From the IMG/VR virus record IMGVR_UViG_3300047476_001839, positions 1 to 56,502 of that record: DNA of 56,502 bases; one strand, given 5' to 3'. Positions 24,248-32,011 of this stretch are shown in pieces. The notes beneath the pieces were generated by a model, which saw only the letters and a list, made by a program, of their open reading frames with translations, did not search any database and was not told where the DNA came from. The stretch comes from a virus. A program made the position numbers and the translations under genes. The number at the start of each line of letters is the position of its first letter. The first letter of the stretch is position 1.

Positions 24248-24361
24248 TTTTGTTCAAGACGACTTCAGCGTTAAGAACAAAATCCAGAATGTGGTGATTC
24301 TGGAACAATGTGAGAAGAGTGTTATTAAAGTGGTTCGTATGCCCGTTACACTCTTCTCACA
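24248..24361 (+). ncRNA. triple-hairpin RNA or structured leader
   Basis: Three perfect stems follow one another: TTTTGTTC/GAACAAAA (24248-24255 with 24275-24282), TCCAGAAT/ATTCTGGA (24283-24290 with 24297-24304) and a 14-bp stem (24309-24322 with 24348-24361). Stems 1 and 2 abut and may stack. It is either a stable small RNA or a riboswitch-like leader of the gene at 24375. Confidence 0.6.
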
Positions 24362-24374
24362 ACCCAAAGAAATT

Positions 24375-24638
24375 ATGAACGATATTTTAACTAAAGTTGA
24401 TTTTCCTACAAAAAAAGGTGCATTGTATCTTTACAAAGGCAAATATAAAGTTATTGGTGATGAGATTCATGATGGTATTACTGTAATTCGTACTTCCAAA
24501 TGTTCAGAAGGATATTTCAGTTACACATCCATCAGATTCGGTGGATTTGAATATCACTCTGAAAAAGATACCAAAAGTAAAATGGTTGAAAAAAAGTTCT
24601 TTGGTGGAGAATGGTTTGAAATAAATGAGGGTGGGTAG
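24375..24638 (+). CDS. hypothetical 87-aa protein after structured leader
   Basis: I start at ATG 24375, just beyond the 14-bp stem; the frame reaching 24291 would run through all the hairpins. Beta-rich, basic protein (KGALYLYKGKYKVIGDEIHDG) of small-barrel type. Not recognised. Its last codons overlap the 5' end of the next tRNA-like gene. Confidence 0.5.
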   Translation: MNDILTKVDFPTKKGALYLYKGKYKVIGDEIHDGITVIRTSKCSEGYFSYTSIRFGGFEYHSEKDTKSKMVEKKFFGGEWFEINEGG

Positions 24639-24697
24639 CTTAATAGTAAAGCAGAGGATATAAACCTTTGAAATGGGTGTAATTCCCATCCCACTTA
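24629..24697 (+). tRNA. tRNA-like gene, anticodon uncertain
   Basis: GGGTGGG/CCCACTT acceptor (two G-U), GCTT/AAGC D-stem, AGAGG/CCTTT anticodon stem and ATGGG/CCCAT T-arm. The loop ATATAAA read literally gives AUA, an unusual A34 anticodon. The T-loop TGTAATT and a three-base variable loop are also atypical. It may be a degenerate or specialised tRNA. Confidence 0.5.
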
Positions 24698-24702
24698 TTT
24701 CC

Positions 24703-24758
24703 TGATTGATGGTTTGAAAATTTACTTGTAGGGGTATGAGTAATGTCAATCAGGAATT
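24703..24758 (+). other. 11-bp stem-loop between tRNA genes
   Basis: TTCCTGATTGA and TCAATCAGGAA form a perfect 11-bp stem with a ~35-nt loop, filling the spacer between the odd tRNA and tRNA-Met; it may guide processing. Confidence 0.5.
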
Positions 24759-24761
24759 CTA

Positions 24762-24832
24762 GGGCTTGTAGTTTAATGGCAAAACATGGGACTCATAATC
24801 CCTCGAAGAAAGTTCAATTCTTTCCTGGCCCA
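24762..24832 (+). tRNA. tRNA with CAU anticodon (Met or lysidine Ile)
   Basis: GGGCTTG/CTGGCCC acceptor with one T-T mismatch, loop CTCATAA, and GAAAG/CTTTC T-arm. The anticodon CAU fits elongator Met, or Ile2 if modified. Confidence 0.75.
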
Positions 24833-24883
24833 TTGTTTCTGTTTGGTTAGTTGTTTGTGTCCGTTTTCCATATCTCCCAACTT

Positions 24884-24930
24884 ATCCCCTCATTAAAATT
24901 TCCTGTGAGAAATTATGAGGGGATTTTTTT
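24884..24930 (+). terminator. rho-independent terminator
   Basis: ATCCCCTCAT / ATGAGGGGAT stem and T8; the T run runs into the next TTGACA. Confidence 0.85.
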
Positions 24931-24974
24931 TGACATGACATATATTCAATGATATATTATTAGTGAGGAACCTA

Positions 24975-25268
24975 ATGACACAAGCACAAGCAGAAAAACT
25001 CAAAAGTAAAGTAGAAGCGTTCAATGAATTGTATGCTCCAATAACTTTGCGTTTCCAGATGATTAACACTAGTGGAAACAATTGGGGTGTAACTATTACT
25101 TACAATTACACTCCAGATGATTGGATGCCACTTTCAAATTTAAGTTCTAGCTTTAATGAAATGAATGATAAACTTTTTGGCTTTCAATTTGGTTTGGAAG
25201 CGGTAGAAGCATATCAACAAGAAAACGGCAATTTAAAGTTTTCTCATTCTGACTTGCCTTTGGGGTAG
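24975..25268 (+). CDS. hypothetical 97-aa protein
   Basis: Start ATG 24975 has GTGAGGAACC upstream. N-terminal helix followed by a beta-rich middle (NNWGVTITYNYTPDDW). Not recognised. Confidence 0.6.
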   Translation: MTQAQAEKLKSKVEAFNELYAPITLRFQMINTSGNNWGVTITYNYTPDDWMPLSNLSSSFNEMNDKLFGFQFGLEAVEAYQQENGNLKFSHSDLPLG

Positions 25269-25296
25269 GATAAATAATTAAAACAGAATGAGTCTC

Positions 25297-25336
25297 ACCC
25301 TCCAAGTTTAGTAGTGTTTTCTTGGAGGGTTTTTTT
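25297..25336 (+). terminator. rho-independent terminator
   Basis: ACCCTCCAAG / CTTGGAGGGT and T7. Confidence 0.85.
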
Positions 25337-25397
25337 ATTAACAACGAATATATCTTAAAAAATCTTTAGATTTTTTATATTCTAGAAACTGTTAATA
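25335..25397 (+). repeat. palindromic punctuation element, copy 7
   Basis: TTATTAAC ... GTTAATA; core AAAAAATC-TTTA-GATTTTTT. Confidence 0.85.
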
Positions 25398-25521
25398 TTT
25401 TTTGAAATACTTTATATACTTGTGGCATATATCTTGCAATGTTGATATACTATTTACAAGCCGATGGACAGAAGCAAAGTTCAGAAGCGAAATACTGGTT
25501 CGATTGACAGGAATTCAAACT

Positions 25522-27738
25522 ATGCTTATCAGTAAGTATACCACTGACCTCACAAAGATTCCATTCTTTGAAAATGAGTTTTACCTTGAATACAAGGCAT
25601 TTTCAAATGCCATATCCAATGCTGATGTATCTGCTTTGCAGGTTCTCAACCTTGAAGAAATGCTTGAGGATGGCAAGTTCACTCACAATGTTTACGGGAT
25701 GCAGTATCTCTGGAAACATATTTTAGGTAACCCAACACAGAAGCGAAACTTGATACCTATTGCTGTTGAAGAGGCTGGTTTGATTGTATCAAAAGAAGAC
25801 CTTATAAGAGGAGCCTTGATTGCAGAAGCGTTTTTAATTCATCATTGGAAAAATATCCATGTTGTTCGCCCTCCGCAATCTGGCAAAACATCGCTGGTTT
25901 GGGCTGTTGATTTCTGGATGAGAAAATTGTCCTCAATGATTTCAGAGAAATCTGTGTACACAATCTTTGGAATTCAAAAAGCATTAAATGCTCTTGAAGG
26001 TGACTTGAGAAGCGATTTGGATATTATCAATCTCTCCAAGAACTTTGCTCATGTTACCCATTTGCTTGGTTACAAGGAAATTCTCAACTTTATGGAAGTT
26101 GGGTTGAAAGAATGCGGTGGCAAGAAATCTAATACCAACTTTATGATTGCACTTGATGAAATTCAAATTGCCATCAATCTTGATGGGAACCTCAACAAAA
26201 TGCAAAAAGAAGTCAATTTTGAAATCAATGATTTTGAAAAATTGGCACAGCAAGAAGGTGTATTTGTTCTTTCAATTTCAGCAACCTCAACAACACAGAA
26301 CAGAAATGTACTCTCTAAACTTGAATCAGGTCGAAAGCCTACGATTTTACAAGTATCCTGCCCACCAAATGAAAGCCATTATGGTCAGAGAGAAATGCTT
26401 CATGAGAACCGTATTGAGCATTTGCCTACATCATCAATCTTCTACAATAAGAAGCAACGTAAATATGAAATCTCTCCAAGAGTATTGGATATTTACAAGG
26501 AATGGTTTACAAGTGATGAGCCTTCAATCTTTGTTCAACGTGTTCTGAACAGTACTAAGGTTGTGCCATTTGTTTCAGAGTTACTCAATCAAATGACATC
26601 TTTTGAAAGTGACCATTACGTTGATGTTAAGAATGTTGCGACAACACGTATTGTCCTTCTTTCATCACACGCTCCAAAGTTCCCAGACTTTGATGCTACA
26701 AAAGATGAGCATTGGATGCTTGCGGAAAAGACTGAATACGGCAATGGTATTAAATTCAAGTATTACCACTTGCCACTTTCGGCAAGAGACCAAATTTTCA
26801 ACAATCAACCATCATTTAAGACTATTGTCTTAGCCTTTATGGGATTCAGTGTTGGGGAGAGAATCAAGGTCAAAAAATACGTCAAAAACTGGATTGAAAT
26901 TACTGAAAATCCAGAAATGTTGATGCAGTACACTGGACGAATGTCTGGTTATCCAGTTGGTGACAATTATTTTGATGGCAAGATTTACTGCAACCTGATG
27001 CCAACTGATAAGTACAAGTTGCCTATGACAGAGTTCTTCACATTCTACGATAACATCCAAGTTGATGGAGTGTCTGCTGTATATCCACACAGCGGATATG
27101 TACCAGAGTCCTGTGAACAAGAACGCCGTGCATGGAAACTGAAAGTGACCACAGACCCTTTAACCTTGAATGTCTGCGATGTGGCAACAGGCGTTATCAG
27201 AAATGACATTGGTGCTTATCGCCGTAAGAACAAGTTAAACACTAAAGGTCAACACATTCCTACTCCTCAATCTGTTATTGATACAATTACTGAGAGAGTT
27301 ATGGACAATGTTGAAGCCATAAGTCCAACTGAATATCGTTTCAAACAACGTATCATCAAAGATGGCAAGGATGAAACCTTGGAAGGAAAGCGAAGATATG
27401 CAAGTAATATCGACGTAGAAGGTTACAATATCTACCAACAATCTGGTCTGATGGCTTACATTGGGAGAGATGATTTGCAAGGTGATGTCAATCCTTCAGT
27501 TGGTCAATATATCAATAAGATGGTAGGTATCATTACTGGATGCAGTACTGTCGAAGGCAAAGAGGGATGGGACAAGGTATATGTCGAAGCCATCAATGAC
27601 TGGCTGGTAGAACAAGGATTGCCGAAAGTATCTGAGGCTACCCCTTTGTACTTTGATTTTGAGCGATGCTCATACACGTTCATTGGTTCAATTCGTAAAG
27701 AGAAACCAAACATCTACCAAGATTCCTTCACAGAGTAG
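25522..27738 (+). CDS. helicase-like P-loop ATPase
   Basis: The 738-aa protein has a Walker A-like PPQSGKTS (about 117-124, Lys122), Walker B LDEIQ (Asp212-Glu213), an SAT box (253-255) and a later QYTGRMSGY resembling the arginine-finger motif VI. This order fits SF2 helicases, or the P-loop part of Z1-domain proteins. The first Gly of Walker A is replaced. Start 25522 is set by an upstream AGGA. Probably acts on DNA in replication or defence. Confidence 0.65.
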   Translation: MLISKYTTDLTKIPFFENEFYLEYKAFSNAISNADVSALQVLNLEEMLEDGKFTHNVYGMQYLWKHILGNPTQKRNLIPIAVEEAGLIVSKEDLIRGALIAEAFLIHHWKNIHVVRPPQSGKTSLVWAVDFWMRKLSSMISEKSVYTIFGIQKALNALEGDLRSDLDIINLSKNFAHVTHLLGYKEILNFMEVGLKECGGKKSNTNFMIALDEIQIAINLDGNLNKMQKEVNFEINDFEKLAQQEGVFVLSISATSTTQNRNVLSKLESGRKPTILQVSCPPNESHYGQREMLHENRIEHLPTSSIFYNKKQRKYEISPRVLDIYKEWFTSDEPSIFVQRVLNSTKVVPFVSELLNQMTSFESDHYVDVKNVATTRIVLLSSHAPKFPDFDATKDEHWMLAEKTEYGNGIKFKYYHLPLSARDQIFNNQPSFKTIVLAFMGFSVGERIKVKKYVKNWIEITENPEMLMQYTGRMSGYPVGDNYFDGKIYCNLMPTDKYKLPMTEFFTFYDNIQVDGVSAVYPHSGYVPESCEQERRAWKLKVTTDPLTLNVCDVATGVIRNDIGAYRRKNKLNTKGQHIPTPQSVIDTITERVMDNVEAISPTEYRFKQRIIKDGKDETLEGKRRYASNIDVEGYNIYQQSGLMAYIGRDDLQGDVNPSVGQYINKMVGIITGCSTVEGKEGWDKVYVEAINDWLVEQGLPKVSEATPLYFDFERCSYTFIGSIRKEKPNIYQDSFTE

Positions 27739-27747
27739 TCACCACCG

Positions 27748-27775
27748 CCCCTCCCCTAAAAAGGAGGGGTTTTTT
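27748..27775 (+). terminator. rho-independent terminator
   Basis: CCCCTCC...GGAGGGG with T6. Confidence 0.85.
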
Positions 27776-27839
27776 ATTAACCTTTTCTAGATTCTAAAAA
27801 ATTCTAAAGAATTTTTTAAGATTTATTCGTTCTTAATAA
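27774..27839 (+). repeat. palindromic punctuation element, copy 8
   Basis: TTATTAAC ... CTTAATAA; core AAAAAATTC-TAAA-GAATTTTTT. Confidence 0.85.
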
Positions 27840-27933
27840 ATTTTAAATATAGTCAAATTATTTGACATAGTGTCAATAGTGTTGTAATATATTAATGAAG
27901 TTCAGTAATGAACACTAAGAAAGAAACACTATA

Positions 27934-28458
27934 ATGCAAGTTTTAACTCAGCCAGAAAAGCAACAAACCAGAGTTAGTTTTTATATCCGAAGACCTACCT
28001 ATGCAGAGGCAAAGTCACTTATCGCTGGTCATGTTCACACTCAGAAGCAATACGTTGAGTTTCGTACAAACAATCCAGATTACAATCTTCCAGCGGCACC
28101 AGGTCAGTACTATAAGAATACTGGTTGGGTAAGTTCCTGTGAATTCTACGGAGTTCCTGAGAAGCCTTCTTCATTACATATGAAACAAGTATGGCAAGAA
28201 ATTCGTTCAGGAGAGAGGAAGCGTAACTGCCCTAAGAAGTACAAGACGAAGCAAAAGTCTACAGAGACAGTTCAACAACCCGTCCTCCCTGCTTCACCTG
28301 TAGTTGCTGTCATTCCTGTAACGACCCCTACAACATCCTTGGATGACAAGCGAACCTTCATTGCCCTAGCTAAGAAGTTGGGTGTTTATGACCAAGTCAA
28401 GCCAGCCTTCAAAACCCTCTTCACATATGACGAGTTGCTTGACCTCGTTAATCTTTAA
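27934..28458 (+). CDS. PIPR-like (integrase-repeat) DNA-binding protein
   Basis: Residues ~20-75 follow the phage-integrase-repeat pattern: helix, then QYVEFRTN, LPAAPGQYYKNTGWVSSCEFYG, where Trp and Phe/Tyr close the repeat. Such repeats bind DNA. A Pro/Thr/Val-rich linker leads to a C-terminal helical part. The promoter region carries TTGACATAGTGTCAA, a variant of the palindromic motif. Confidence 0.5.
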   Translation: MQVLTQPEKQQTRVSFYIRRPTYAEAKSLIAGHVHTQKQYVEFRTNNPDYNLPAAPGQYYKNTGWVSSCEFYGVPEKPSSLHMKQVWQEIRSGERKRNCPKKYKTKQKSTETVQQPVLPASPVVAVIPVTTPTTSLDDKRTFIALAKKLGVYDQVKPAFKTLFTYDELLDLVNL

Positions 28459-28467
28459 TCGGATAGT

Positions 28468-28485
28468 AGCCCCCGCAAGGGGGCT
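28468..28485 (+). terminator. hairpin (AGCCCCC/GGGGGCT)
   Basis: GCAA-loop hairpin after the stop. It has no T run, and a TGATATACT -10 follows at once. Confidence 0.55.
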
Positions 28486-28513
28486 ATGATATACTGTTGA
28501 CAGGAGTTGAGAT

Positions 28514-28984
28514 ATGTCAAGATATGATGTTTACATTCCGTTCATTGCTTCTTACAAGGGTGAACCATACGAAGAAGAGTTTAGCACGATAGTCAAAGCT
28601 GAGAATGAAAAAGATGCTCTTGAAGAAGCATTGAAAGAATTGCATAGCGAATATGTTGTCAAAACAATCGAGAGTGATGACATTACTATTGAAGAGATTC
28701 CAACCTTTCCTTCTTTCGATGAGTGGGAGGAAAAGTTCACTGCTCTTAAAAACCCACACGCACAAGAAGGTGAGCAGGGCTTGGGAGAGATTATGTTTGA
28801 TACTGATGGTGACCAGTATCAAACAGTCAGAGGTTTCGACTCAAGCAAAATCTGGACTATTCGTAGCACTGAATATGGCTTGATGCTTACGGCAGGTTTG
28901 GGATTTGTAGATAGGTTTGGATACATCTTGTCGGAACAGTCTTTTACTGAAGAAGATAAAGAGAAAGCATTCATCATTGACTAG
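28514..28984 (+). CDS. hypothetical 156-aa protein
   Basis: Begins with a beta-strand/helix pattern (MSRYDVYIPF...NEKDALEEALKE). RBS CAGGAG is upstream and a TGATATACT promoter sits directly after the preceding hairpin. Not recognised. Confidence 0.6.
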   Translation: MSRYDVYIPFIASYKGEPYEEEFSTIVKAENEKDALEEALKELHSEYVVKTIESDDITIEEIPTFPSFDEWEEKFTALKNPHAQEGEQGLGEIMFDTDGDQYQTVRGFDSSKIWTIRSTEYGLMLTAGLGFVDRFGYILSEQSFTEEDKEKAFIID

Positions 28985-28989
28985 TCAAC

Positions 28990-29022
28990 AGCCCCAGCCA
29001 CGCAGTGGCTGGGGCTTCTTTT
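28990..29022 (+). terminator. strong rho-independent terminator
   Basis: GCCCCAGCCAC...GTGGCTGGGGC with TTCTTTTT. Confidence 0.9.
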
Positions 29023-29030
29023 TGCAGAAT

Positions 29031-29096
29031 ATATTAACAGTTTCTAAAACCTAAAAAATTCTATAGAATTTTTTAGAATATATTAAAGGTTAATAA
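29031..29096 (+). repeat. palindromic punctuation element, copy 9
   Basis: ATTAAC ... GTTAATAA, core AAAAAATTC-TATA-GAATTTTTT. It directly abuts the start of the second clpP with no other promoter in between. Confidence 0.85.
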
Positions 29097-29099
29097 ATT

Positions 29100-29732
29100 A
29101 TGTTCTTACAAATGGATCACCCTAAAAATGTTGTTTTCGATGTTGACCCTTGGTTGCATATTAAACCAGAAGAAGCAATGGAAGCACCGGTTTCTGTTTA
29201 TGTAAATGAGTTCTCTGAGGAAGCTGTTAGAATTTTCCTTGAAGACATTACTAAAGCAAACAATACATCACAACCAATCATTCCTATTTATATTGATTCA
29301 TATGGTGGGGATGTGTATGCTTTAATGGCCATGATTGATATTATTGAAAGTTCAGAAAAACCATGTGCTACTATTTGTGTTGGAAAAGCAATGTCCTGTG
29401 GTGCTGTTCTTCTTGCTTGTGGTGAAAAAGGCCACAGATATGTAAGTAATAACTCAACAATAATGATTCACGATGTATCTTCATTTTCAGAGGGCAAATC
29501 CGAGGAAATTAAATCAGATGCAGCAGAGACAGATAGATTGCAAAAACAGTTCTATAAGTTGCTCGACAGAAAATGCGACAGGAAGGATGGATACTTTGAT
29601 AAATTGGTTTTTAACAAAGGTAGATCGAATTTGTATTTGGATGCTGAACAATGCATAAAGCACGGTTTAGCTGATGAAATTAAAATACCAAAGTTTACTG
29701 TCGAGATTGTGCATAACATTATATTTGAGTAG
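29100..29732 (+). CDS. divergent ClpP-like protease
   Basis: This 210-aa S14 peptidase has Ser99 in KAMSCGA and His124 in MIHD. At the place of the catalytic Asp it has Asn177 (RSNLYLDAEQ), so activity may be altered. It is only distantly like the ClpP at 7236. ATG follows the palindrome by three bases; AAAGG in the palindrome's right arm serves as RBS. Substrate unknown; virion-maturation or host-protein processing are possible. Confidence 0.8.
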   Translation: MFLQMDHPKNVVFDVDPWLHIKPEEAMEAPVSVYVNEFSEEAVRIFLEDITKANNTSQPIIPIYIDSYGGDVYALMAMIDIIESSEKPCATICVGKAMSCGAVLLACGEKGHRYVSNNSTIMIHDVSSFSEGKSEEIKSDAAETDRLQKQFYKLLDRKCDRKDGYFDKLVFNKGRSNLYLDAEQCIKHGLADEIKIPKFTVEIVHNIIFE

Positions 29733-29802
29733 TTGACAAAACAGGCTGAAATATCTAAAATAATAATGTAGATATCTACAAAATAACACACAGGATATTC
29801 CA

Positions 29803-30021
29803 ATGAAAAGTATTCAATTATCATCAATCAAAAAGAAGATTGGTGCAGAGAATTTTTCAGTGCTACGAGACACTATTTTTAAGTCTTCATATGACAGGCC
29901 AAGCAAGGGAATGACTTTGCAACGAGACAGAATCGTTAATGCAATCAAAGACCCACAAGTGAAAAAGAGTTTGGAAAATATCACATCTAAGGTTGACTGG
30001 CTGGTTGTAGACGTGGTATAG
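29803..30021 (+). CDS. hypothetical basic 72-aa protein
   Basis: Basic helical protein behind CAGGATATT, with a TTGACA at 29734. Not recognised. Confidence 0.55.
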   Translation: MKSIQLSSIKKKIGAENFSVLRDTIFKSSYDRPSKGMTLQRDRIVNAIKDPQVKKSLENITSKVDWLVVDVV

Positions 30022-30053
30022 TTAGTCTGTTAACGTACATGTGTAACTCCTTT

Positions 30054-30087
30054 AGGGATTAGATTTATTTCTAATCCCCTTTTTTTT
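30054..30087 (+). terminator. rho-independent terminator
   Basis: GGGATTAG / CTAATCCC and T8 that also forms the start of the next -35. Confidence 0.8.
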
Positions 30088-30113
30088 GACATATGCCTTA
30101 AGTGTGATATACT
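30086..30113 (+). promoter_or_regulatory. promoter with CATATG motif
   Basis: TTGACA, 16 bp, TATACT; spacer begins TATGCC. Confidence 0.75.
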
Positions 30114-30131
30114 AATGCAACGGAGGAAGTT

Positions 30132-30332
30132 ATGACTGTAAGAGAAGTGATTAGTTGGCTTGAATCAATTGCGGAGAAAACAGGTGACCAAACCGAATGT
30201 ATTGTTGAAATCGAAGAGCAAAACTACAATACTGAGGCTGGTATCCATACGGTCTGCATCAATGGATATGAAGACGGCTCCAAGAAAGTCGCTCTCATTG
30301 GCACAAAAGATGATGAAGCAAGTGAAGAGTAA
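30132..30332 (+). CDS. hypothetical acidic 66-aa protein
   Basis: Strong RBS GGAGGAAG. Starts with an HTH-length helix (TVREVISWLESIAEKTGDQTE is split as TVREVISWLE then KTGDQTE) and is acidic overall. Overlaps the next gene by 20 bp. Confidence 0.55.
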   Translation: MTVREVISWLESIAEKTGDQTECIVEIEEQNYNTEAGIHTVCINGYEDGSKKVALIGTKDDEASEE

Positions 30333-30447
30333 AATCCAAGTCATCATCCTAGCAATTGTAATCATTCTTCTCTTTGGTCTCATTGGGAAGAATGACTTTA
30401 ATGACAAACTTGAAGAGGCAGGGCAAACCATTGAGTACGTTAAGTGA
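30313..30447 (+). CDS. 44-aa membrane miniprotein
   Basis: Only the downstream ATG makes sense because the longer frame shadows the previous gene. A hydrophobic helix (IQVIILAIVIILLFGLI) is followed by a charged tail. Confidence 0.5.
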   Translation: MKQVKSKIQVIILAIVIILLFGLIGKNDFNDKLEEAGQTIEYVK

Positions 30448-30760
30448 TTTTAAATACAGCGAAGAAGCACACGAAAAGAAGAAGCAACAAATTCTTGATT
30501 TTATCAGTTATTTAGATGAGCCGATTCTTTTGGCTGAGGGATTTGAACTTGCTTTCTTGGGTTTGGGTTATTCCTTCAATGGTATTTATGCAATCTATGA
30601 TTTGGTCATCTCTCTTGAAATCCTGATGCAAAGAGATGGAATGACATATGATGAAGCAGAGGAATTTTTTGAATATAATGTGTTTGGTGCATACGTTGGT
30701 GATAAAATGCCTGTGTTCCTAGACCATTTAAGAAAGTTAGAAGATGAACATATCTCTTAA
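30401..30760 (+). CDS. conserved small phage protein (DEPILLAEG family)
   Basis: Core pattern LDEPILLAEGFELAFLGLG ... ILMQRDGMTYDEAEEFFEYNVFGAYVG matches a small uncharacterised family frequent in phages. The start is uncertain: ATG 30401 has GGGAAGA upstream; TTG 30431 behind AGGCAGGG is an alternative. It overlaps the miniprotein before and the gene after. Confidence 0.65.
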   Translation: MTNLKRQGKPLSTLSDFKYSEEAHEKKKQQILDFISYLDEPILLAEGFELAFLGLGYSFNGIYAIYDLVISLEILMQRDGMTYDEAEEFFEYNVFGAYVGDKMPVFLDHLRKLEDEHIS

Positions 30761-31076
30761 AAACATTACTATCAACCATCAGATGACAGAAGAGACATTG
30801 GCTTTTGATGCTCTTCTCTGTAATGACAAGATTCCATTTGCAGAGGTTTCAAATGATGGTAGAGGTGGAGAAAATAGATACCGCCCTCTTGGTGATTCTA
30901 TGGACTGGATTTTTAACCACGCTCTTGTCACTGCATTTAGAGAGTGGTGTTCTAATCAACCTCCAGTATATGACAAAGAATCTGGTAACACATACAATTT
31001 CAGTGCAGACCTATTTGTTAATGATTGCTTAACACAACACATAGGTAATCAACGTGAACTTGTTGTATCATTATAG
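30744..31076 (+). CDS. conserved small phage protein (SNDGRGG family)
   Basis: MNISLKNITINHQMTEET...VSNDGRGGENRY fits another uncharacterised phage family (strand, strand, then an NDGxGG turn). It overlaps the previous gene by 17 bp. Confidence 0.6.
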   Translation: MNISLKNITINHQMTEETLAFDALLCNDKIPFAEVSNDGRGGENRYRPLGDSMDWIFNHALVTAFREWCSNQPPVYDKESGNTYNFSADLFVNDCLTQHIGNQRELVVSL

Positions 31077-31086
31077 TAGAGCATTG

Positions 31087-31119
31087 AAGCCCTAACCAAA
31101 TCAGGTTAGGGCTTTTTTT
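31087..31119 (+). terminator. rho-independent terminator
   Basis: AAGCCCTAACC / GGTTAGGGCTT and T7. Confidence 0.9.
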
Positions 31120-31183
31120 ATTAAGAGGAAATAAATCATAAAAAAATCTATAGATTTTTTTAGAATATAGTAGAGGTTAATAA
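31118..31183 (+). repeat. palindromic punctuation element, copy 10
   Basis: TTATTAAG ... GTTAATAA, core AAAAAAATC-TATA-GATTTTTTT; the next gene starts 3 nt after it. Confidence 0.85.
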
Positions 31184-31185
31184 AA

Positions 31186-31431
31186 ATGACAATAGATAAA
31201 AAGTTTGGAGTCGGATTTTTATTTGTATGTGGCATGGTTGTAAGTGGATGCCTTGGCTATTCTATTAAAGACACACAACATAAAGATAGAATGGAAATAG
31301 TTGCCCAATATAATGCACAACAATCCTCCTGTAGTAGAATGATGCAGCAGTTATCTAATTATTCAACAAAAGAAATCAAAAGAAAACCATCACCAAAAGA
31401 ACTTGCAATCATCAGAATGCAAAGGGATTAG
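31186..31431 (+). CDS. membrane-anchored or lipoprotein-like 81-aa protein
   Basis: Basic N-terminus, hydrophobic stretch (residues 8-20) and a VSG-Cys lipobox-like site, then a polar basic tail. No promoter lies between it and the palindrome; AGAGG in the palindrome arm is its RBS. A spanin-like role cannot be excluded. Confidence 0.5.
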   Translation: MTIDKKFGVGFLFVCGMVVSGCLGYSIKDTQHKDRMEIVAQYNAQQSSCSRMMQQLSNYSTKEIKRKPSPKELAIIRMQRD

Positions 31432-31493
31432 TTTAAATAAAATAGAATAATAAGCTTGGTCGTTTGGTTTGGTGATGCGACAGGAGAACAGTT

Positions 31494-31589
31494 ATGAAGA
31501 TTAAAGGTTTCTCCACTATAGTAAATGCTATAGTTTATCTCACATTCATCGGTGTGTTTCTAGTTATTGTAAAAGCATTGTTCGATTAG
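31494..31589 (+). CDS. 31-aa membrane miniprotein
   Basis: RBS CAGGAG 8 nt upstream; nearly the whole protein is one hydrophobic helix. Confidence 0.5.
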   Translation: MKIKGFSTIVNAIVYLTFIGVFLVIVKALFD

Positions 31590-31607
31590 GTTTTGTTTTC
31601 ACATTTA

Positions 31608-31637
31608 ACCCAGATAATGAAAATTGTCTGGGTTTTT
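31608..31637 (+). terminator. rho-independent terminator
   Basis: ACCCAGA...TCTGGGT and T6. Confidence 0.8.
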
Positions 31638-31640
31638 TGT

Positions 31641-31668
31641 TTGACATTTTCGATTGATGATGTATAAT
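31641..31668 (+). promoter_or_regulatory. tRNA-cluster promoter
   Basis: TTGACA, 16 bp, TATAAT, ten bases before tRNA-Asn. Confidence 0.85.
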
Positions 31669-31678
31669 ATTAGTGTAT

Positions 31679-31750
31679 TCCTTGATAGCTCAGCGGTAGA
31701 GCAAACGGCTGTTAACCGTTAGGTCACTGGTTCGAATCCAGTTCAAGGAG
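31679..31750 (+). tRNA. tRNA-Asn(GUU)
   Basis: TCCTTGA/TCAAGGA acceptor, AACGG-CTGTTAA-CCGTT anticodon arm, discriminator G. Confidence 0.95.
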
Positions 31751-31759
31751 TTTTTTCAT

Positions 31760-31832
31760 GGCCTGTTAGTCGAGTGGTTAAGATGCGTCCCTTTCACGGA
31801 TGAGACCAGGGGTTCGATCCCCCTACAGGCTA
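31760..31832 (+). tRNA. tRNA-Glu(UUC)
   Basis: GGCCTGT/ACAGGCT acceptor (terminal G-U), CGTCC-CTTTCAC-GGATG anticodon arm, AGGGG/CCCCT T-arm. Confidence 0.93.
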
Positions 31833-31856
31833 TTAAGTGGTATAATATGTTTGTAA

Positions 31857-31927
31857 TTTCCGGTCGTTCAATGGTAGGACAGAGGTTTTTGGTGCCTTTA
31901 ATTGGAGTTCGAATCTCTACCGGAAAA
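31857..31927 (+). tRNA. tRNA-Gln(UUG)
   Basis: TTTCCGG/CCGGAAA acceptor, GAGGT-TTTTGGT-GCCTT anticodon arm. A TATAAT just upstream (~31840) may be an extra promoter. Confidence 0.9.
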
Positions 31928-31932
31928 TCTTT

Positions 31933-32004
31933 GCTTAGGTAATTCAATGGTAGAATGTCTCACTTGTAATGAGGTCGTTGGGGGTTCGATTCCTCTCCTA
32001 AGCT
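31933..32004 (+). tRNA. tRNA-Thr(UGU)
   Basis: GCTTAGG/CCTAAGC acceptor, TCTCA-CTTGTAA-TGAGG anticodon arm; only 5 bp after tRNA-Gln. Confidence 0.93.
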
Positions 32005-32011
32005 TTTTTTT

